64,000 bases of DNA from Ficedula albicollis (taxonomy: Eukaryota > Chordata > Aves > Passeriformes > Muscicapidae). The notes below the pieces were generated by a model. That model made no database searches. It saw only the letters and a list, made by a program, of their open reading frames with translations, and was not told where the DNA came from. Of this stretch, positions 39,682-52,689 are shown in pieces (within the stretch, counting starts at the first letter, position 1; each line of letters begins with the position of its first letter). The stretch spans positions 64,772,460 to 64,836,459 of the forward strand of contig NC_021675.1 of NCBI RefSeq assembly GCF_000247815.1. Direction: 5' to 3'. The position numbers were made by a program, and so were the translations under genes.

Positions 39682-40099
39682 GACAGAATGACAGACACAG
39701 TGGTTGGGAGGGATCTCTGGTGATCTCCAATCCAGCCTCTACTCAAAGCAGCCCATAGGAGGTGAGGCCAGCACAGCTTTGTGCCACCTACTCTGGGAAA
39801 CCTCCAAGGGTGGAGTTTATACCCCATCTCCAGGACCCAAGGCTGCCAGAGCCTCCTGAGCTGCAGCTGGGACCTCCTCTGCTTCCCTTTATTACTGCCT
39901 CTTGCTCTACCCTCTACCACTGGCAAGAAGAGCTTCTTTCCATTACTTATGGCTCTTCTTTCCATCTCCAGGACCCAAAGCTGCCAGAGCCTCCTGAGCT
40001 GCAGCTGGGACCTCCTCTGCTTCCCTTTATTACTGCCTCTTGCTCTACCCTCTACCACTGGCAAGAAGAGCTTCTTTCCATTACTTATGGCTCTTCTTT
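39682..40099 (-). mobile_element. CR1 LINE 3' fragment, minus strand, with internal 138-bp duplication
   Basis: The left end reads CACAGTGGTTGGGAGGGATC, then CTGGTGATCTCCAATCCAG, the reverse-complement CR1 tail. Further right, TTACTGCCTCTTGCTCTACC and CAAGAAGAGCTTCTTTCC fit more internal CR1 sequence. The segment 39824-39961 is repeated at 39962-40099. Its 138-bp period is a multiple of three, so it leaves repeated frames that are not genes. Confidence 0.72.
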
Positions 40100-40100
40100 C

Positions 40101-40234
40101 AGTAGTTTCAATTTGGGGATTGTCCATCCTTGGAGATGTTAAAAGTGGAGCAGACAGCTCTGAAGGTGACCCTCTTTCAAGCAAGGGTTGGTGTAGGGGT
40201 GCCTTCCACCCTTAATTATTCCATGATTTTGCAA
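40101..40234 (+). mobile_element. CR1 LINE tail, plus strand
   Basis: CTTGGAGATGTTAAAAGTGG, GGTGACCCTCTTTCAAGCAA, CCTTCCACCCTTAATTATTC and CATGATTTTG match a diverged CR1 3' end. It abuts the minus-strand fragment, so two CR1 tails point outward from one junction. Confidence 0.65.
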
Positions 40235-40706
40235 TTAGGCTGAACTCTAATAGGTTCCTCCACAAGAGACATCAGTCCAAGGTGACATATTAGGAGGTGT
40301 CATCTACTAAAGCACAGCTCTGGCATCCCAGGTACTGCTGGAAATTTTCCAGGCAAGTGCACTTGAGAATCCTTGGCTTGTTGGAGCAATGTGAACAAGC
40401 AGTTCTCCATGTGTTCTGTCTCTGGGATGTGCCTGTCTTGAGCAAGAGGCTGTAAATTGATATTTTGCCACTCTTATCTTGGATTGCCAGTCCATTTCTG
40501 GATCTGGTACTTTTTATAATAACATGGTGCCTGGAAGTCAAAGCTCATGTCAGCCCTTACCAGCAGGGCATTCTCCTGAAGATAAAGAGCTGGAGGGCAG
40601 CATGGTAGGAGCAGAGAATCCTATCAGAGCCAGCAGCAAAACACTTAAATGCTGCAATAATTCAGCATCTGCTTGGAGCAGGAACTATCCATACGACAGA
40701 CACTGA

Positions 40707-40840
40707 CCTGTCACAGACTTTCAGGCTGGAAGGGACTGTGATGTTCTTCCAGTCTGATCTCCCCCATGGTTCAATCATACCACATCATTTTGCATCAAGC
40801 TCAGAGTTCCCAAATGGGCTTGTACTAAAACTCTTAAATG
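40707..40840 (-). mobile_element. Old LINE relic (CR1-like, sauropsid type)
   Basis: The stretch CAGACTTTCAGGCTGGAAGG, GACTGTGATGTTC, CCAGTCTGATCTCC and TTTGCATCAAGCTCAGAG follows a pattern I know from old CR1-type repeats shared by turtles, crocodilians and birds. It is strongly diverged. The 161-codon frame starting at 40863 just beyond it has no recognised domain. Confidence 0.4.
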
Positions 40841-41124
40841 AAGGACTGAAGGACCCCATTTTTTGGGAGATCATGGTAAGGTTATCCTCACAGCTGGGAA
40901 AAATACTCTTTATTTCAGTGCTTTAATTGAGCTTCCACCCTCTGGGGTTTGTGTTGGCAGTTTGTTTTGGTTTCCTGGTTTTTGTTTTGTTTTCTGGATT
41001 AAGCATTCTTCTGCTGCCAGGGTAAGTTTGGTTTCCAAGAAATATTTTGACAACTTTCTCACCTTTTTAATACCCTCCATAGAACCCAGAAGAACTATTT
41101 CTGGCTGGGCTGTAGACTTTGCAG

Positions 41125-41215
41125 ACAACCTTGACCTTTGCTTGCTTCTGCTAAGAGGGATCCTCTGTAAAACAGAGATAATACCACCTCCCTCCCTCTC
41201 ACAGGTGTTGGCTGC
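41125..41215 (+). mobile_element. Probable MIR-type SINE relic
   Basis: CAACCTTGACCTTTGCTTGC is followed by CCTCTGTAAAACAGAGATAA and TACCACCTCCCTCC...CACAGG. This matches the MIR core order (gacctt..., tctgtaaaatggggataata, cctcacagg). Such relics are known across amniotes. Divergence is high. Confidence 0.5.
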
Positions 41216-43205
41216 TCAAAAAAAGAGACCATTAACATTTCTCAAATGCTACAGTGGGAAGCCAATATTAAAGCAGCCAAAGATCAGAGGCTGGATATTG
41301 CATTCCCAAACATGGTTTAGTGCAGCAATCTTATCTACTGGAAACTAAATTCTCTGATAGCACCAGAAGATATGAGCTGTATTTTCATATATGGATATTG
41401 TTGTTCTGAATAAAAAGGCATCATCTGAAAGTGGTTGTGTACATCAATAGCTGGGTGCACTTGAAAAAGAGAAGGTATTTGGTGAGAGTAGGGGTTAATT
41501 GTTTCACTTGTAAGGGACCTTGGGATAAGGCATTTCAGACCTTTTTAAGAGTACTTCTCATAGGAAAAGGCTCTTAAAAATGTAAAAACAGAAGCTGGTC
41601 TATTTGAGTCAGTTCATCTGTTTACTCTAGTTGGGGCTTTTATTTGTAATGGAGCCAGTAGTCTCAGCTATCAGCCACACCATTTACAGTCAAAGGCTAG
41701 ACCAAAATAGCTCCTAGGTCCTTCTGATTTTCTATTTTTGTCAATGATCTACTTAAATGCTGACTATATCCCACTTAGGACTCTCAGATCAATCTAATTG
41801 GCTAAGCATCACTGAGCTGCAGGGTGGTGGGGGAGTGGATCACCCCTCTATATTTAAAATGAATGTGCATGAGGTGTCCTTGTGGTGAGGGGCACTGCAG
41901 AGTCGTGGCTGGGGACTGGGGAAGATGCTCCTCTTCATCAAGGCTGGTGTCCCCACAGTGCTCCTCTGTGGTGCAAAGTGCTGTGCAGGGATGAGCCAAG
42001 AAAGTGGATGCTGTCCCTCTGCCACCTCCCCTGCTGGAGTCACCTTGTCCTGAGGAGCCAGCAGGGATGGATTCTGCTTTCCTGGTGCTGGGGAGTGAGT
42101 CACTGGTGTGGCAGTGCTCTGTGCCAGTCTCTGCTCTCAGCTCAGCTATGCCTGGAGGCCTCAGGAGGTGCTCCCTGTTTCCACCATTTTTGGCCATTCA
42201 TAAGTGATGTAGGTGGCTTTATTTATCTGGTGCTCCAAACAGTGCAGAGCTGGTATTTGGGCTTGAGCAGCAGCCCAGAAATCCATCCACATTTCCATAC
42301 CAGGGACTGAAAGGCTAATGGCCTTGCCTTCCTGCTGCCCTGTTGACAAGTTATCATCAGCAGAGCTGTCTCCAAGTCTCTATTGCAGAAATCATTTATC
42401 CTCTGTGGCAAAAACAGATACTGAATCAGAAATATGAGCCTTCTTCCAGATTATTCCAGGGTGAGGGCTTTGGTCATGTGTCCTGTGTAGTCCTGTAGAT
42501 CATTTGCAGGTTGACACAGAGTGGTTCAGCATTAACTAGCATCAATCAGTAATTATTTAGCTGATTAGTTTCAGCTAAGCAGAAATACAGAAGAGGTTTG
42601 GTCCAGCTATCAAAGTGATACTCTGCACACTTGCCTGTGTAGTGCCAGTCTCACTTCTGATTTTCAAAACAGGAGGAGATTTTTTTAAATCCTCCCAGAT
42701 CCCACCATTGTTGTTTATGAGACTATGCAGACTTTAAAGGAACGTTATGGAAAAGCAAATATTCTCTTTATTTTTAAATGTAACCAGCTAAAAGAGATGA
42801 ATCCTCATGCCATCTTTGGGGAAGGGATTGGGCCAGGTGTGTGTTTGGGAGCTGTTGGGCACATCAGGGGGATTGTCTCTGTGCACTGAGTGCTCACAGC
42901 CTTGGTTTTGTTTGGAGAGCACGTGCAGACTGTGCAGGGTTACTTAACCAAAACCAAATCCCAGCATGGCAGCACCAGACACAAGAAAGTCCTGGTAGTT
43001 TGGTCACAGGTCCCAGGTCAGGTCATAACTGACCATGGCAAAACAAACAAGTTCTTTAATGTTGTTCTGTATTACTTTAATTAATTGAACACTGGGAAAC
43101 CCAACTCATAGCCTAAGTTTCTCTGAGGTTATTAATTACAAAAACTGCTTTGGCAGGATCATAAGTAGTCGGGATTTTTTGTTGTCCTTTCCTTCTTTCC
43201 TCTTC

Positions 43206-44266
<1,061 letters not shown>

Positions 44267-44567
44267 TATATATATAAGTAAGAAAAGTTTTGTAAATTAT
44301 TATTTCCTTTCAGAAATTTTTGAAGAAAAAATAAAAGGGTCTGGCATTTACCCACTCACCCGTCTTGGATTTCATTCAAAAGTGCAGTGCTCAGGACAAT
44401 ATTTTATCTTTGCCAAATGGGAAAATTTTGGATACCGTTGTGGAATATAAGTGTGTTTTGTCTCTTCCTTCTGGTGAGGACATGCTCTATGTTTTTGTTA
44501 ATGATGTTCTTCCTGTTTTGGGCTTTTCTGGTATCCTATTAACAATATACCACACAATATTTTAATT

Positions 44568-44599
44568 GTTAGTTATAGGCAGTGTTAGTTATAGGCAGT
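44568..44599. repeat. Two-copy 16-bp tandem repeat
   Basis: GTTAGTTATAGGCAGT occurs at 44568 and again at 44584. Confidence 0.95.
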
Positions 44600-47500
44600 A
44601 TGTAAACATTTTTTCTCAAAAGCTCTGCCTCTGATACATGACAAAAGAAATGTATTAAATGGGTAATAGCCCCCAGCCCATGCAGTGTGCAAACTTAACC
44701 CTTACTTACCTTGCAGCTGTAACTTTCCTGGTGTTATCCTACATATCATTCCAGTGGCACTAGTGCAGGATGGAAAAGGAATGGAAATTTTGGTTTTATT
44801 TGATTATATGATATGGGGAAAACTCGTGTGGCATCGCTGGTTTGAATTTAATAGCATGGGCTCAGCTGATGGGTTGTTTCATTGCTCTTTACTGACCTGT
44901 CCTGCAGCTGAGGACACAGGAGGTCTGAGCAGATATGTCCTCTGTCTCTGTCTCTCAGAAAAAAGAAAAGCATTTGCCAAGGAGATCTGCTCTCAGAAAC
45001 AAACAAAACATTTGTGAAGTTATCCTCTTTTTGGGAACAGCTTTGGTTTAAGAGTAAGCCTTCCTTTTACTGGAGAAGGTTGCCCAAGCTACCTGAAAGC
45101 TGGACAAGGGCAGGTCCTTAACAATTCCTGGAGACTGTGAGTGCACCTCATCAGCAAATTCATTGCATTTTTCTGTCCCTTCCCATGCAGTGGTGGTTGG
45201 GTGCCCCTGGCACACTGCTCCAGAGGTCATGTGGTGCTCTGGAGGGGTGGGTGGTCACCAGGTGAACAGGTTGAAAATAAATGAATAAATAAATGCCTGG
45301 GGGTTGTATCAAATTCAGGTCGCCTTGTGTGTGACAGGCAAGAGCACGGCAGGCAGAACGGACGGGAACAGATTTTGTTTAAATTTAGCTGCAGTGTTGT
45401 GGTTGGAAAAGGCTGATGAGAACTTGGCACTTAGCTCCTCACCTCGTACTGCTCCCCCCAGTAGGGTTGTCAGGCTCCCAACACAGCAGTGCTGGTGCAG
45501 AGCCTGGGCAAACACCCTTTAAATAACCTCTTCCCTCCTGCAGACTGTTCTGCTGAGCTGTTCTGTTTCTCAGCATCCACAACAGTGCCCAGCATTTTAG
45601 CATGTGGAGGGGTGTAAGGCCCACACAGAAGCAGGTGGATCATGAACTGCTGTGAACCTCCCTGTCAGGAAAGCACCATCTGCAATTTTGGGTATGTTCC
45701 ATGACTCCCCTCCCACCCTGTGGTCCAGGTAGGAGATACACCAGGTAAGACAGGCTGATCTCCCATCTCTTGAAGCAATTGCACCATGAGCCCACTCTGG
45801 AATTCCCAGGAGCTGATCCCACCTTCCTGTTCTCCTTGCTCTCTCACTGCACTGGCCAGGTGGGATCTGGGCTTGTTGCTGACAGCTGTTTATATCCTCA
45901 GCTCCACTTCCCATGCCAAGCCCCTCTGTTTGTCGTCTGGGATATGATGCCTCCAAGTACCCCCGGTGCAACCTTAGGTCAGGAAAAGCTGGCATGAGAT
46001 TTTGGCATCTGATGACTCCAGGTGCCCCACAACAGCCCCCTCTGTGCAGGTCTGTGAACTTTCTTAGCTCAGAGCAAGTAAGGGAGGCCCCTGGAAACCA
46101 TGCTGCCATCAGCACATTCCCTGTCTGCAGGGAAATTGTGGATTCCTCCAAACTGGTATTTTGCCAGGAAGTTATAGGGGAAACATTACCTTCCCCAAAA
46201 CTAGGAGAATGCCATGCTCATCTGCATCCCAGGTAGCAGGGAAACAAGCAAAGAGAAAAGCCCTATTCCCTGTCCATCCTTCCCACCCCGAAGGAGACTG
46301 TGCTCTGAGTTTTCCTATGCTGGCACACCACAGCACCAGTTGTGTAATTTTCTCCTAGCTACATCCTGACCCTCTGACTTTCCACAATGAAAATACCAGT
46401 GCTGTCCCTGTCACCATCTGCAAACCTGCTAGACATGGCTCTTGTCCCCACTCATGGGATGGGGACAGGGCTGTCTATTTTGTGTAGTCCTACAGAAAGC
46501 ACATCAGCTCCAGTGGAAACAAGCAATGGATTTCACTGGAGAGGAGCGCTGCAGACTGTCATCTCATCATAGCTGTTTTCCATGATACTATATTTGTTTA
46601 ATTTTTGGTGACAGAGTTAATTACCCCTCAAATGAGTGTTCAAAGCTTCCTTTCTTTTTCAGTTTAATTGGAAAAATAAAGGTATTTTCAAAAAGCTGTG
46701 TGCCCCTGTTTTGTGAAGTAACAACCTGGTTTTTATCCCTTGTCCTTCCAGGTTACATCCACCATGCCCAATGCTTGTTTTCTGCCCCAGGGATTCAATT
46801 GCAGAGTGTGTTAAGCACCCTGAAGAAAGATCCCTCACTTGTGTCTGTGCTGCTCAGCTCAGGTCAGCAGGGCTTGCAATAGAGGTGCACATTGAAATGG
46901 ATCTTGGATGTGTTGCACGTATCTTTAGACCTTCTTCCAGGAAAGGAAGGAGAACACTTGGTCTCTCCTTTCTGTGCCAAGATAAAATCAAAATGGTGCA
47001 TTGAAAAATGAATAATTGCTTCTGGTCTGAAGTTTTTGGAAGCCTAATGCTGAAAATATGAAGGTCTAGGACAGTGTTTTTGTTCCCACTGTAATGGCCA
47101 GGAATTGTGTCCTCACTGAGGCTGCAGTAAGCTGTGCATTGTAGGGGATGGAGGAGCTGGGGGTGTTATTACACTCCCATTTTTTAATTTTCCCTCTCTT
47201 CCTCCCTGCACAAGAGACGAGCCCAGCTGCCTGGGGAGAAGACCTCTGTCAAATCACGCTCCCTGACAAATGAAAGCCCCCTGTGTTGAGATTATGAGGA
47301 CCTTTCTGGGCGTGGGAACCTTTAGACAGGGATATCTGAGCCTCCCCCTCCTGCCCTGGCAGTGACCCCGGCTCCAGTCCCAGTCCTGCAGCACAACCAC
47401 AACTGGGGCAGCTCGTGACTGCTCCTGGCCACGAACCCCAGGGCCCCAAAGGTGAAATGTGAGCAGAGAGCTCTAGACATGACCTCACCTGATGGACAGA

Positions 47501-47670
47501 AAGTGGGAAAAGCTGCTGGAGCATCCTTGTACCGTGACCTTTGAGGAGCCACATCCCAGAGAAATGCCATGGCCTGGTGGGGAATGGCATTGAGAGCTGC
47601 TGGCCATCAGGAAGGAGTCAAGGAGAGGTGACCAAAACAGAGCATGTTGCAGCTGCCTTGCAAAAGTGGC
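44600..47670. other. Non-coding sequence
   Basis: No gene supported. A 184-codon minus-strand frame at 45597-46151 overlaps several other frames and shows no family motif. A short AATA-type tract lies near 45272-45292. Confidence 0.45.
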
Positions 47671-48107
47671 GGGTTATATGTGTAGGGAGAAAAAACTATT
47701 GAAAATAATAGCATAATTGGCTGTCTGGCAGGCTAAAACTTCAGCAGGAGCTGTGATTATACTTGTCACTATCTGTTAACCTTCAAAACAGGTGTTGTGC
47801 GTTTGAGGTGCCAAAAGGGCGCTCAGGCTGCAATCGGTGTGTGTGACAGGAGCATGGGCTGCAACGGGTTATGTGTGTGGGGAGAAAAAACTATTGAAAA
47901 TAATAGCATAAGCGGGTTATATGTGTAGGGAGAAAAAACTATTGAAAATAATAGCATAATTGGCTGTCTGGCAGGCTAAAACTTCAGCAGGAGCTGTGAT
48001 TATACTTGTCACTATCTGTTAACCTTCAAAACAGGTGTTGTGCGTTTGAGGTGCCAAAAGGGCGCTCAGGCTGCAATCGGTGTGTGTGACAGGAGCATGG
48101 GCTGCAG
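47671..48107. repeat. Duplication of about 195 bp with a partial copy between
   Basis: GGGTTATATGTGTAGGGAGA starts at 47671 and 47914, with a shortened, slightly diverged copy at 47866-47913. The full copies continue through AACAGGTGTTGTGCGTTTGA and GGAGCATGGGCTGCA with almost no differences. Confidence 0.95.
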
Positions 48108-49723
48108 GAAGGGCTGGGGGCCCTGCCAAATGGGCACAGGGCAGAAAGGGGATGGCCCTGGGCAGGCAGAGCCTGTGACACAAATGGATTTGGCTGCCTT
48201 TGAGAGGGGAGCAGAGCTGGGACCCAGCAGGACGTGTCCACAGCTGATGGCAGACGGTGCTTCAGTGGCACCCCAGCAAAGGGGTTCTCTTTTGTAGGCT
48301 GATTCAGCAGCTCAAGGGTTTGGGCTAGGTTCATTAAAGTTCTCAGATCACTGAAATCTGTAATGATCAGCTGGAGGAACCTTGACTCCTGCCACCGTTC
48401 TGAATTTTGACTTGGTTTTAGGAATTAGGACTATAATGCTTTGTTGCACTCTTGGTCCAACACAGTGTCTTGCTTTAATACATTTATTCTTGTGAGAGCC
48501 ATAAAAACTATTAACATTTTGTGTTTAATATTTTTTTTCATAAACAAATTAAAATGCAGTATTTCAGCAAAACAAAAGAAAAAAAGAAAAGTGTTTTCTC
48601 TTTTCTTCCATGGAGTATTTTCATTATAAACCTCGTTATGACAAGTGTGTTGGGGTCTTGCAAGGCTGCATTGCTAAGTGAGTCAACAAGCATTGTAATG
48701 CTTGGCATGTGTGGAAGGCGAGGGAACAACATTCAAATGGGAAGATTAGGTAGGGCTGTGTAGAATACCTAAAGAATCTGAAATACAAGACTTCGAAGAA
48801 AAATGTTAGGGATGAAGATCAGGAGATTGTAAGGTGCTAATCACTGGCATTTGGCATGGCTTGCAAAGCAAAAAGACTGCCAGCACACAATCTCCTCATC
48901 TTGTCTAACTTAATGTAATTAACTTTAAAATTCGAACTCAATCAGGGATGAAAATGTGCTGATACCACATGTATGAGCAAGATAACTTTGTGTCTGAGTT
49001 CCACCATGAGAGTCCTTTCAAAGCAATCCGTGTCACATTATCTGAGTGCTTTTAAAATTACACCTGTTTCATGCCCTTGTCCCAAATAAGAACAACTCGG
49101 AAACATTCTCAGGTGAATGTGCGTGACAGTCATCAAGCAGAAATAGCTGATTGTTGACATCATAACAAGTTTACTCCAATTGTTGATGAAACTCCAGAGC
49201 TGGTATTTTTTTATTCCTGCTACTGTTTATTAAACAGATGTGGGTTTGGGTGTGAAGTCAGCAGGTGTGGAAAATCTGTTTCTACCATCAGAGCTGGTGC
49301 TGCAGGGCATTGTCTCAGCTTGGGGTCTTTTTTTTTTCATTCTGTATTTTGGAATATTGCAAATCATAACGTGATAACCGAGTACCCACAAACAGTCTCC
49401 TGGCAGCATATCTGGCTGATCAGAGATGTGCTGCAAATGTGCCTCCTTCCCCCGGGCGTTCTCATGTGCACCTCCCACCCTGTTCCTGGAAATGGGGGAG
49501 TTCACACCGAAGGTAATGGCTCAGGGTGACCTGAGCAAAACCTGCTGTCGTTTCCAAGCTCTCTGCTGGCTGTGCTTTGTCTGTCTGAGGACACTCTTGG
49601 CACAAGGGATTTGCAATCCCTGCAAGCCTGGTTCCAATGCTGTGATTTCCCAGCTGGATGTGGAGTGGCACAACACAGCATTTGGAAGAAGGCTGGGTTT
49701 TTCCTTCCTTCAAGAGAGTCAGT
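48108..49723. other. Non-coding sequence
   Basis: Unique sequence with AT-rich stretches around 48500-48600. No exon or element recognised. Confidence 0.5.
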
Positions 49724-49879
49724 GGGCTCATCTAGAAGTAAGGAGGAATAAATTCTCATAGAGAGCCAAAAGCAGACTGACATCAATGCAAAGCTTTGGT
49801 CTGGGCTCATCTAGAAGTAAAGAGGAATAAATTCTCATAGAGAGCCGAAAGCAGACTGACATCAATGCAAAGCTTTGGT
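49724..49879. repeat. Two-copy 79-bp tandem duplication
   Basis: GGGCTCATCTAGAAGTAARG starts at 49724 and 49803. Both copies end in ATCAATGCAAAGCTTTGGT, with two substitutions. Confidence 0.95.
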
Positions 49880-50423
49880 TTTACTAATTCTTGAATGGCA
49901 TTTGCAAAAATTTTGGTGTAGCTGACCCATGAGACATCAAGATTTGAGAGGACAGATCAGTGAAGCAGAGGAGTTTATAAAAGGTGAGGAACTAGGAGGT
50001 CTTTAAAAAACATTTCCTTTAAAGCAGTAAGCAATGCCTTCTCTATGGCCCTAGGGAGAAATTGTATTAGAGAGAAACATAGATTGGAGTATTGCCTTGG
50101 AAAAGAGGGCTCTGTTTTCCTGCTGCAAAACATGGGATCAATTTCTCTGAAAAAATTAGATGTTAAAGGGACTTGTGTGGAATTTAACCTGCTGATAAGA
50201 GCGAGTGCCTTCCACAGGAAAATAGCTCTCAGGCTGTGCTGATTCCATTTCCACTGGCCACAATGAAAATTTGGGCACTTGGCTGTGCTCCCCTGTCCTA
50301 ATCTCGGCTCTCACCCGCAGCTTCAAGCGGCAGGCAGTTTTGGAGCAGGTGTGATGGCTCAGAGGGTGGGTTTCGTGCCCGTGTGGGGCGCAGGAGCCGC
50401 GGCACGGAGCGGTGGCGAGCCCG

Positions 50424-51104
50424 CGCTGCTCACCTGCGCTGCTCACCTGCACTGGTACCTGCGCTGGTACCTGTACTGCTCATCTGCACTGCTCACCTGC
50501 ACTGGTACCTGCGCTGGTACCTGTACTGCTCACCTGCGCTGCTCACCTGCCCTGCGCTGGTACCTGTACTGCTCATCTGCACTGCTCACCTGCACTGGTA
50601 CCTGCGCTGGTACCTGTACTGCTCATCTGCACTGCTCACCTGCACTGGTACCTGCGCTGGTACCTGTACTGCTCATCTGCACTGCTCACCTGCACTGGAC
50701 CTGTACTGCTCACCTGTGCTGCTCACCTGCACTGCTCACCTGCACTGGTACCTGCGCTGGTACCTGTACTGCTCACCTGCGCTGCTCACCTGCACTGCTC
50801 ACCTGCGCTGCTCACCTGTACTGCTCACCTGTGCTGCTCACCTGCACTGCTCACCTGCACTGGTACCTGCGCTGGTACCTGTACTGCTCACCTGCGCTGC
50901 TCACCTGCGACCTGCGCTGCTCACCTGCGCTGGTACCTGCGCTGGTACCTGCACTGCTCACCTGCTACCTGTACTGCTCACCTGCGCTGCTCACCTGCAC
51001 TGCTCACCTGCGCTGCTCACCTGTACTGCTCACCTGTGCTGCTCACCTGCACTGCTCACCTGCACTGCTCACCTGCGCTGGTACCTGCGCTGCTCACCCG
51101 CGCT
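50424..51104. repeat. Minisatellite of mixed 13-bp and 12-bp units
   Basis: The array interleaves RCTGCTCACCTGY (13 bp) and RCTGGTACCTGY (12 bp), roughly fifty units, with variants such as CATCTG. Plus-strand frames of about 268-343 codons across it exist only because no unit contains a stop. Each 13-bp unit holds CACCTG (an E-box core). On the minus strand it reads CAGGTGAGCAG, which resembles a 5' splice site. The left flank (about 50380-50423) is GC-rich. Confidence 0.97.
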
Positions 51105-51241
51105 GCGCCCTCCGTCTGCCACGGGCACGGGCTCGCCAAGCTCAGCACTAAAGGGAACCCATCTCTCCACCTCAATCAACTGGTGTGCCTCATTTCAGCA
51201 CAGAAATTACAGATTTAAAAGAAAAAAAAAAAAGGAGGAAG

Positions 51242-51350
51242 TGGTACCTGCACTGCTCACCTGCGCTGGTACCTGCGCTGCTCACCTGCACTGGTACCGC
51301 GCTACTCACCTGCGCTACTCACCTGCGCTGGTACCTGCACTGGTACCTGC
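51242..51350. repeat. Second, shorter block of the same minisatellite
   Basis: The same CTGCTCACCTG and CTGGTACCTG units, plus a CTACTCACCTG variant, resume after about 137 bp of unrelated sequence that contains an A-rich tract. Confidence 0.95.
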
Positions 51351-52689
51351 AGTTATTTTTGGAGACGATGCTTCGTGCCTGTTCCTGACTTGGGTGGAAA
51401 TCAGATGGAGTTGAGTATTTCTTTCCACTTCTTTCACAAATTCTTTATTTCTTTATATCAGAGGTTAATTACTGAAGCCTATGTAACAACAGAGATTGCT
51501 TTGTATCAGCTGTGGGTGTCCACAGTTGTTTTGGATTGCACTGCCTTAAAGCCTTAAACCATTTTTAAAATAGAATACTCACAAAAAAACTATTACTTCA
51601 TCGCCACAACTAAATAAAAAGGTTACAGATTACAGCTGGTAGTTTTAAATTAAAAATTAGGTCAAATTTTACAAGCATTAATTAGCACCTTCATCCTTCT
51701 AAGATTGATAAGAAATATTTTTCGAAGAAATAAGTCTCTATTTTGTGTCACATTTTTCTAAACCCCAGGTATTTCTGACTTGGTGAATACAGGGAATATT
51801 TCCCATCTTTTCTGGAGATGAGAACAAGCGAAATCAACAGGTATTATCTGTCTCTGTCTTTGGCAGTGATCATAACAGCAACTTTTAGAAGCTCTGTTTT
51901 CCATAAATTGCAAAATATTTAGAGTACCTCCTTGAAATCTTTAGTAGTTAAATCTTGTAAATTTTTCTGTTATTGCAAACCTTAGTGAGTGCCAGGATGA
52001 CAGGTTTATACTTATTTGATCATTTCCTTCACCCTGTCCAAACATTGCAATAGTATTTGCTTTCTCTCATGTTTCTGCCTCTGCTGGGCCTGAGTTACTA
52101 AAAGCAGCATCCAGAGGAACTTCCTAACCTGCACTTTTAGTAGTCCTGGTGCCACAAATCTGGTTGTTAAAAAGTTTCTTCAGTAGTGACTGTTCTCCTT
52201 CCATTTCAATTATGGCCTGAGTAGAAAATATTCATTCTTTCCTCATGATATGAACATGTCCTGGTTTACTCCAGGGAAGGGAAGGGACTCACTTCTGATT
52301 TTCTGCATTATTACTGCCTATTCTGGTGCTCTTACTATTCATGGGCTTTCAGTATTAGTAGAGTTACACTTGGTCTCAATGGACTTAAACATCTGCTCCT
52401 TCCTGTCTTTTTTTTTTTTTTTGGTCCATATATATTTCCTTGGATCCCTTGGCTTCCTTATTAGTTTTGCATAGCTCCAGGATGTATTTTCAGTGCTTGC
52501 AACATCTGTCTTCTAAACATCCATCCATTATTATTGCTTATTTTGTATACTTTAGATTTTTGGAACCATGCTTGCTTCCTTACTTACAGTTTTAGTCTGA
52601 TTGTGTTGTTGTCATTTGGTTCTTTTTACATCCAGCTAAATAATTTTAAACTATTCATTGCATGCATAACCTTTAGTCTTCAGTCCTTC
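51351..52689. other. Non-coding AT-rich sequence
   Basis: Nothing recognised apart from a T-run near 52410-52422. Confidence 0.5.

Noticed and set aside
39525..40215. Repeated-domain-like proteins on both strands
   Set aside because: Caused by the 138-bp duplication within a CR1 fragment; the period is a multiple of three by chance.
40863..41348. 161-codon plus-strand frame
   Set aside because: It runs through the MIR-like relic and has no recognisable domain.
45597..46151. 184-codon minus-strand frame
   Set aside because: No recognised motif, overlaps other frames in GC-richer DNA, and no splice or promoter support.
50279..51414. Cysteine-, leucine- and histidine-rich proteins of about 270-340 residues
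   Set aside because: All three frames are open because the 12/13-bp minisatellite units lack stops; no start context or homology.
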